Below, piece after piece: positions 58,293-64,000 of a stretch of 64,000 bases of DNA. The notes below the pieces were generated by a model. The model was not told the origin of the DNA, did no database searches, and saw nothing but the letters and a program-made list of their open reading frames with translations. The stretch is from Polynucleobacter sp. AP-Nino-20-G2 (GTDB lineage: Bacteria > Pseudomonadota > Gammaproteobacteria > Burkholderiales > Burkholderiaceae): positions 1,657,130 through 1,721,129 of the forward strand of contig NZ_CP061313.1 in the NCBI RefSeq assembly GCF_018688235.1. The letters run 5' to 3'. The translations under genes were made by a program, and so were the position numbers. Each line of letters starts with the position of its first letter. Within the stretch, counting starts at the first letter, position 1.

Positions 58293-61103
58293 TCAAACAT
58301 TGGAAGACGCATGAAAAATTTGCTGCCATAAGTCCAGTACCGCCTCTCTCGCCTCCACCAACTGCGGCTCTGCAATCAAATCCACTCTAGTCTTTTCAGC
58401 TCCGTCTAAACGTAGACGGTGTTGCCGTGCCCTTAATAAACGATAAGCATCTGCCACCTGTTGAGCCAGCTGCGCCGGAACCAATCCAGTCTCACCTGCA
58501 ATACGGAGCAAGGCAATATTGCCTAAATTACCAATCAACTGCGGGAATGAGTGCGAATAGGCCAGCACTAAAAATTGGACGATAAACTCAATATCAACCA
58601 TCCCTCCAGCATCATGCTTTAAGTCAAACTCCGTACTAGGATTAGGGTGGCCAGCGTGAACCTTGCGACGCATTTCTAAAATTTCAAAACGTAATTGCTC
58701 GATATCACGTTCTTGACTTAGCACCTCAGAACGAACGCCGTCGAAGAATGCCCCTACCCCTGCATTACCTGCGGAGAATCGAGCGCGTGTCAGCGCTTGA
58801 TGCTCCCATACCCAGGCAGCATTGTCGCCTTCACGCAACTGATACTTCTTAAATGCATCGGCATTGGTCACCAAAAATCCAGCTGAGCCATTGGGTCGTA
58901 AACGGGTATCAATTTCAAACAAACTACCCGCCGAAGTGTAGGCAGTTAGCCAATTGATCATGCGTTTAGCTAATAGCGCATAAATTTCCTGAGCGGAAAA
59001 GTCAGACTCTTCTGCTTGATACAAAAATACTAAATCCAAATCGGAGGCATAACCCAACTCCTTGCCGCCTAACTTTCCATAGGAAATCACTGCAAATGGC
59101 GCATCCAACTGCGCAGCTAAATTAAACTTCTTGGCTACGCTAGGCCACACGCGCTCAAAAGTCGTCTGCAGTATGAGATCGGCTAGTGCGGATAAATGAT
59201 CGCTCACTTTTTCTACGGATAAGGCTTGCTCGACTCCGATACCCAGATCAGCTAGCAAGGTAATAAAGGTTTCGGTATGGTGAGTGATGCGCAAGATATC
59301 CATCGCCTGCTCGGAGCCATCTCCATCAGCCATGACATCATCCAAACGCATATCCAAAGTCTTTTTGACTTCGCTCCAATATTGCTCGGGCTGCTCAATC
59401 AACGTTTTTTCAGTTCTGGAGTTCAGCAAATAATCCAGTAAATGTGGATGACGCGTCAGATATTGCGCACCCCATTGTGAGGTCTTTAATAAAGCCAAGA
59501 CATTCAACAAGGCCTTTGGATACTCGGATAAGATGGACAAATAAGCACTACGCCGAGCGATTGCCTCTAGCAAATCAAAAAAGCGCAGCAAGGTTAAATC
59601 TGCGATTTCTGGAGGCAACCCTTCAGCCTTTAGACTGTCGGCCGCCTTACGGATCAGATTATTAAAAATCAGACGGCTTTTCTCTGGCAGTTGTTTTTGT
59701 TTGTGACTATCGGTCCATGCTAGCCAGCGCGTTAAGGACCCAGGGAAAAGCACCGCATCAGGCTCCCAGCCAACAGGCAAAGAAGCGCTATCCAAGCGCG
59801 CACTGTCATCGAGCACAAATGCTTTTTCAAATAAGCGTGCCACTTCTGTCTGATGTTTTTCAAGTTCACTTAATAGAACAAGCTGGTCCTGATGGGAGCC
59901 GGCCATGCTTGATGCCAGACGGGTGCGCGCTACATCATCTTCAGGCAAATAATGTGTTTGTTGATCCTCCCACACCTGGATGCGATGCTCTAAGCGACGC
60001 AAATAAATGTAGGCCTCCTTTAAGGCTTCAATCTCATTAGCAGGCAAAATGCCCTGCTGTCTGACAAGCTCAAGCACCTCTAGAGTTGGGCGGATTCTAA
60101 AACGCGGATCTGTACCCCCGCGCATTAGCTGAAACATTTGCGCCAAGAACTCGATTTCCCGAATACCCCCACGGCCTAACTTAATATCTTTTGAACGACC
60201 ATGGTGATTTGAGGAGCGCTTTTCCGCTTCATGCTGTATTTGCGCGTGCAACTCACGAATGGAGGCGATCACACCATAATCCAAATGGCGTCGATACACA
60301 AAAGGACGAATTAACTGATCCAACTCTTTTTCACAATAAGCAAAATCAGCGGATCCTGGCAGGGGGGAAATTAAACGACCTTTAATCCAGGCATAGCGCT
60401 CCCACTCGCGCCCCTGAACCAGCAAATATTCTTCCAACATATCTAGACTGCAAACCAAAGGGCCGGAATCCCCGTTGGGTCGCAAGCGCATATCCACCCG
60501 GAATACAAAACCATTGGCATCATGCTCTGCCAACAACTTAATCAAGCGCTTACCCATGCGTGTAAACCACTCGTGGTACGACAGGCTTTTAGGAGCTCCC
60601 TGCGTTTCACCCTCATGCTCATACAAAAAGATTAAATCGATATCCGAGGAAAGATTGAGCTCCAGGCCACCCAATTTCCCCATCCCCACAACCATTAAAG
60701 GCATTTCAGAGTTTGTCACGGAGCTCCAAGGAAGGCCGAATCGACGCCGGAGGTCCTCCCGAATGTACGCAATAGATAAGGCAACCGCCTCCTCTGCAAA
60801 ATGACTGAGGGCATGAGTGACCTCAGATAAATCAGCCAACCCATTCAGATCCCGAAAAGCAACCCACAACATCAGCCGCTGCCTTGCAAGCCGCAAATCA
60901 GCCATAAATTGCGCCTCATCCTGACTCTCCATTGCAACAGATGCTTGGCAGGGGCTCAATAACTCCCGAATTCCATTGATATCGACTTTTTGAGCGCCTT
61001 GGGTCTTGAGCCAATCTAGCCAATCGGGGCGAGCATTTAGCCAACGCTGCGCATAAGTCGAGTGTTGCGTCAAAAATTCAATTTGGCTGGAAAAATCTGT
61101 CAT
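58293..61103 (-). CDS. glnE: bifunctional glutamine synthetase adenylyltransferase/adenylyl-removing enzyme
   Basis: Controls glutamine synthetase by adding or removing AMP in response to PII state. The 936-residue protein holds two nucleotidyltransferase domains with linker helices: the N-terminal adenylyl-removing part with MGKLGGLELNLSSDIDLIFLYE and the C-terminal adenylylating part with SYGKLGGKELGYASDLDLVFLY. The paired aspartates of SDIDL and SDLDL are the metal ligands. Length is normal. ATG at 61103 has a GGAG site close by. Divergent from the YhdP-type gene. The glutamine synthetase gene is not in the window. Confidence 0.96.
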   Translation of the reverse strand: MTDFSSQIEFLTQHSTYAQRWLNARPDWLDWLKTQGAQKVDINGIRELLSPCQASVAMESQDEAQFMADLRLARQRLMLWVAFRDLNGLADLSEVTHALSHFAEEAVALSIAYIREDLRRRFGLPWSSVTNSEMPLMVVGMGKLGGLELNLSSDIDLIFLYEHEGETQGAPKSLSYHEWFTRMGKRLIKLLAEHDANGFVFRVDMRLRPNGDSGPLVCSLDMLEEYLLVQGREWERYAWIKGRLISPLPGSADFAYCEKELDQLIRPFVYRRHLDYGVIASIRELHAQIQHEAEKRSSNHHGRSKDIKLGRGGIREIEFLAQMFQLMRGGTDPRFRIRPTLEVLELVRQQGILPANEIEALKEAYIYLRRLEHRIQVWEDQQTHYLPEDDVARTRLASSMAGSHQDQLVLLSELEKHQTEVARLFEKAFVLDDSARLDSASLPVGWEPDAVLFPGSLTRWLAWTDSHKQKQLPEKSRLIFNNLIRKAADSLKAEGLPPEIADLTLLRFFDLLEAIARRSAYLSILSEYPKALLNVLALLKTSQWGAQYLTRHPHLLDYLLNSRTEKTLIEQPEQYWSEVKKTLDMRLDDVMADGDGSEQAMDILRITHHTETFITLLADLGIGVEQALSVEKVSDHLSALADLILQTTFERVWPSVAKKFNLAAQLDAPFAVISYGKLGGKELGYASDLDLVFLYQAEESDFSAQEIYALLAKRMINWLTAYTSAGSLFEIDTRLRPNGSAGFLVTNADAFKKYQLREGDNAAWVWEHQALTRARFSAGNAGVGAFFDGVRSEVLSQERDIEQLRFEILEMRRKVHAGHPNPSTEFDLKHDAGGMVDIEFIVQFLVLAYSHSFPQLIGNLGNIALLRIAGETGLVPAQLAQQVADAYRLLRARQHRLRLDGAEKTRVDLIAEPQLVEAREAVLDLWQQIFHASSNV

Positions 61104-61144
61104 TTCTCCATCTTAATCCGAGTCCAGAGCGAAATAGCGGAAGC

Positions 61145-61174
61145 TTGGAGATCGCCCAATGGCTGACGGATAAT
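61145..61174 (+). promoter_or_regulatory. promoter candidate for the YhdP-type gene
   Basis: TTGGAG (61145-61150), 18 bases, GATAAT (61169-61174), with the ATG seven bases later at 61182, so the predicted start is one base before the ATG. Both boxes are imperfect. Confidence 0.3.
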
Positions 61175-61181
61175 AGAGCCC

Positions 61182-64000
61182 ATGCTTCGAAACATCATCC
61201 GGACTCGCTTGCAGAGTGCGCTTCAAAAACGTCCTCCAGGCTCTGGCGGTCGTTGGCGTAAGCGCGCCCTCATTCTGGCCGGCGTGACCATCGCGTTTTT
61301 TGTCTTAGGTCACCTAGGAGTCCGCTTTGTTTTATGGCCCCAGCTTGAAAAATCAAAACCCACACTAGAGCGCCTCATTGCTGCTCGCCTAGGGACAGAT
61401 GTCGCCATAGATGATCTCCAAGTTTCTTGGACAGGCATTCGCCCAAGTTTTGTTATCAATGGTTTGAGATTTAACAAATCTGGAAGCCCTTCTTCACCCC
61501 TGATGATTGAACACATTGATGGTCAACTAAGCTGGTTATCCTTCTATCACTTGGCACCTTATTTCCATGAAATTACGTTGAATAACGTACAACTACATGC
61601 TGAGCGCGATACCAAAGGAATGATCTCTATCGCAGGAATTCCAGTTCACAGCAAAACCAATGACTTCGCCACTGAGAACTGGTTGCTGGATCAAAATGAA
61701 ATCCAGATCAATAACGCCACCATATTTTGGGAAGATCAAAAGAGTAGAAAGCTCAAAACCTCAATTGAAATTGAGAACTTCCACTTCACTAATGGGGTGC
61801 GAAGACATCAAGGCGAATTAACCGCTACTACATCCTGGAGCCCAAACCCCATTTCGATTCAAGCTAATTTTGTTCACCACCTTGGTGGACAAGCGGGCAA
61901 TTGGCGAGATTGGATCGGAACCATCGCCTGGGATGCATCCACAGTCAAGCTCTCACAAATTGCTCAAGATATCTCCTTGCCCTTGTATGAATTGGGCGGA
62001 AACCTCAGCTCGAAAGGTAGCCTCAAGCTAGATGGCGGAAAAGCGGATGGGGGGCAAATATATTTGGCTGTCGATCGCCTCAAGGTCCAACTGAACAAGG
62101 AAGAAGATCCGATTGAATTCGGCAGATTGGAAACCAATCTCATTCAAGAAAGAGATGGCGGATTAAATTCCATTACGACCAAGACTTTGGCATGGCGCAA
62201 TATCGATAGCCCAAGCTCTGCACCGCTTGAAAACTTAAGCCCTATGACCTTTCGGTGGCGCCCACCAGAAGATGGTGGAGAAATTAAAGAGTTTGGCTTT
62301 GCCTCCCCAAAAATTCAGCTTGAGGATATTGCCTTATTTGCACTGAATTTGCCCCTGCCTAAAAAAATTCAGCATTGGATCAAAACTTCTGAGGCCGATG
62401 GCGAGCTCCAAAATTTTGAAATCAATTGGTCAGAAAGCAACTCTGCTTTATCCGTCTTACCCATTCCAGGAAATTGGTTTGCCACCAATAAACTAGACTT
62501 TGCCATCAGCGCAAAACTCAATGATGTTAGCTTTACGGGTGTCAATAAATCCATACCATCGGTTGCCCATCTATCAGGCAATCTCACAAGTAATCAAAAG
62601 CAAGGAAACTTTACGATCGATTCAGGCAACCTTGAATTGGAGCTGAGCGATTTTCTATCCGCCTCTCACATTCAACTAGATCGCGCTAAAGGTGAAATCA
62701 GCTGGTCAAAACAAAAAGGTGGGTGGCTGATCAACGCCAAACAACTGCAATTAAGCAATCCAGAAATTACTACCAGCTTTGATCTCAGCTATCTCATTGG
62801 CGGGCCAAAACAACCAGATCAAATGACTCTGGATATGGAGTTTTCTAAAGCGAAACTGGCCACTGCCTACCGCTACCTACCAGCGAATATCAATAAAGAA
62901 ACAAGGCAATACCTCAGCAAAGCATTTGAGTCGGGGGACGTTCAAAATGGCACCCTACACATTAAGGGTGATCCAGATCAAATTCCCTTCCCTACAGGGA
63001 AGGTTGGCGAACTCACACTGCACTTGCCAATTTCAAAGGCCACATTTAAACCAGCGCCTTTGTTACCCGCCTCACAAGGCGTATGGTCCACATTTAATAA
63101 TGTCAGCGGCAATATTGACATGAAGCTGGACAAGTTAAATATTGATATTGATAAGGCGAGCTATAAAAAAGTAGCTCTCACCAACGTGCAGTCACAAATT
63201 CCGAGTGTTAGCGCCAAACACCTTACCCTCCTCGTTAATGGTTTAGTTGCTGGCGAAGGCGCAGAGGTTCTGGAGTACTTGATTGCATCCCCAGTAGGAA
63301 TCCAGCAACCCAGTCTAAGAAAAAACCTCTCCCTCACAGGTCCAATTAATCTTGACTTGGGATTAAAGCTAGCGCTCTCTGGAAACGATGACAACAAGAT
63401 TGATGCGAAACTCTCCCTACCAGGCAATAAAGTTCAATGGGGAGATATCCCGCCCTTGGAAAATCTCAAGGGTAAGATCCGCATCACTGAAACCAATCCA
63501 GAATTTGAAGATGTGACTGCCAATTTTTTAGGCGGCGCTTTAAAAATCTCAAGTGCTGCGGCAGCTACAGACAATTCAAGCTTCAACATTAGCGGCGACA
63601 TGAACGCCAGCTTTATCAAAGATTACATAACGGAAAATACAAAATCCCAGACGCATCCAGCCCTGCTTTCCGCCATGAGCGGCTCAGCTAAATACGAAGG
63701 TTTGATCAACTTTAATAAGTCAGGAAGTCAGACCAATCTGAAATTTGACTTACGCAATTGGTCTAGTGCAGCGCCGGCACCCGCAAAGAAACTAGCAGGC
63801 ACTCCTTTACTGGGACAGCTCACTGTTCGCACATACACAGCAAGCAAATCCAATGCAACGCGCGCTGATTGGTCAGGAAAATTTGGGGATGAATATTTTG
63901 TACAAGGCAGCCTGGGCACGGATAATGAATCGCGCAACGCTATAGGGATAGGTGCCCCAGCAACTATGCCACCACAAGGAGTTGCTCTTCATATCGCAAA
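61182..64000 (+). CDS. YhdP/AsmA-like large membrane-anchored protein, N-terminal part (cut by window end)
   Basis: Reading frame open from ATG at 61182 to the window end, at least 939 codons without a stop. It starts MLRNIIRTRLQSAL with a basic cytoplasmic segment, a single membrane helix at about residues 30-52 (LILAGVTIAFFVLGHLGVRF), then a long periplasmic, beta-strand-rich region with the typical VAIDDLQVSWTGIRPSFVIN start. This layout is that of the TIGR02099/YhdP group of AsmA-like proteins, bridge-like proteins that help carry phospholipids between inner and outer membranes. The position next to glnE is shared in betaproteobacteria. The C-terminus is not visible. A GATAAT hexamer precedes the ATG by seven bases. 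Confidence 0.9.
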   Translation, partial: MLRNIIRTRLQSALQKRPPGSGGRWRKRALILAGVTIAFFVLGHLGVRFVLWPQLEKSKPTLERLIAARLGTDVAIDDLQVSWTGIRPSFVINGLRFNKSGSPSSPLMIEHIDGQLSWLSFYHLAPYFHEITLNNVQLHAERDTKGMISIAGIPVHSKTNDFATENWLLDQNEIQINNATIFWEDQKSRKLKTSIEIENFHFTNGVRRHQGELTATTSWSPNPISIQANFVHHLGGQAGNWRDWIGTIAWDASTVKLSQIAQDISLPLYELGGNLSSKGSLKLDGGKADGGQIYLAVDRLKVQLNKEEDPIEFGRLETNLIQERDGGLNSITTKTLAWRNIDSPSSAPLENLSPMTFRWRPPEDGGEIKEFGFASPKIQLEDIALFALNLPLPKKIQHWIKTSEADGELQNFEINWSESNSALSVLPIPGNWFATNKLDFAISAKLNDVSFTGVNKSIPSVAHLSGNLTSNQKQGNFTIDSGNLELELSDFLSASHIQLDRAKGEISWSKQKGGWLINAKQLQLSNPEITTSFDLSYLIGGPKQPDQMTLDMEFSKAKLATAYRYLPANINKETRQYLSKAFESGDVQNGTLHIKGDPDQIPFPTGKVGELTLHLPISKATFKPAPLLPASQGVWSTFNNVSGNIDMKLDKLNIDIDKASYKKVALTNVQSQIPSVSAKHLTLLVNGLVAGEGAEVLEYLIASPVGIQQPSLRKNLSLTGPINLDLGLKLALSGNDDNKIDAKLSLPGNKVQWGDIPPLENLKGKIRITETNPEFEDVTANFLGGALKISSAAAATDNSSFNISGDMNASFIKDYITENTKSQTHPALLSAMSGSAKYEGLINFNKSGSQTNLKFDLRNWSSAAPAPAKKLAGTPLLGQLTVRTYTASKSNATRADWSGKFGDEYFVQGSLGTDNESRNAIGIGAPATMPPQGVALHIA

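Noticed and set aside
1..64000. CRISPR arrays, insertion sequences, prophage genes, tRNA or rRNA genes
   Set aside because: I looked for repeat-spacer patterns, terminal inverted repeats with transposase frames, integrases and cloverleaf-type sequences in the gaps and saw none; gaps are short and all larger frames are core genes.

Overview
The window reads as an ordinary, densely packed core-genome segment of a betaproteobacterium, most likely Burkholderiaceae close to Polynucleobacter. The reasons are gene order and protein style rather than any database search: thrB (aminoglycoside-kinase-fold type) with a BPSS1780-type membrane protein and a UvrD helicase; argF-argG with a DUF3579 protein, rpsT, murJ and a SirB1 protein; AI-2E-type permease-hda-HAD-pcnB-folK-panB running into dnaJ-dnaK-grpE; and hemH-hrcA-nadK-recN-glnE-yhdP. 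Intergenic gaps are short (longest about 285 bases, before the cold-shock gene), gene overlaps of the ATGA type are common, and I see no tRNA, rRNA, insertion sequence, prophage, CRISPR array or toxin-antitoxin pair.

Layout. 1-5 kb: 5' part of polA (minus), a small secreted protein, homoserine kinase, a membrane protein, and a UvrD-type helicase (minus). 5-16 kb: valS-galU; tusA and alaS (minus); the tctBA membrane genes of a tricarboxylate transporter without its binding protein; glnS. 16-23 kb: a Rossmann-fold oxidoreductase, a plant-type ferredoxin reductase, an acetylornithine-type aminotransferase, ispH with its FKBP partner, radC, rpmB-rpmG. 22-25 kb (minus): purN-RsmB-like methyltransferase-fatty acid desaturase. 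25-31 kb: ribF-ileS-lspA-coaBC-dut. 31-35 kb: clpS-clpA (minus), a cold-shock protein, a secreted DUF192 protein. 35-42 kb: argF-argG-ppnP (minus), DUF3579, rpsT, murJ-sirB1, a DedA protein. 42-50 kb: miaA, purM, then the permease-hda-HAD-pcnB-folK-panB run. 49-56 kb: heat-shock group dnaJ, dnaK, grpE, then hemH and hrcA. 55-64 kb: nadK-recN, glnE, and the 5' part of a very large AsmA/YhdP-like gene cut by the window end.

How it works together. Most genes are household functions: protein synthesis (four aminoacyl-tRNA synthetases, three ribosomal proteins, miaA, tusA), protein quality control (ClpAS, DnaKJ-GrpE, HrcA), DNA repair and replication control (polA, uvrD, radC, recN, hda, dut), cofactors (ribF, coaBC, folK, panB, hemH, nadK, ispH) and arginine, threonine and purine synthesis. 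The clearest regulatory signal is a pair of near-consensus sigma-32 heat-shock promoters in front of grpE and dnaK.

I did not find a new biological system. The most interesting non-coding pattern is that many transcription-unit-first genes (uvrD, valS, alaS, glnS, slpA, purN, clpS, miaA, nadK, yhdP) carry a -10-like hexamer only about 5-9 bases before an ATG and lack a Shine-Dalgarno sequence, suggesting leaderless or nearly leaderless mRNAs. By contrast, several TTG or GTG starts (tctB, dedA, dnaJ) have good Shine-Dalgarno sites. Other points worth checking are the unresolved radC start, the cold-shock promoter framed by an inverted repeat, the dnaK-dnaJ intercistronic hairpin and the AI-2E-type permease lacking its usual first membrane helix.
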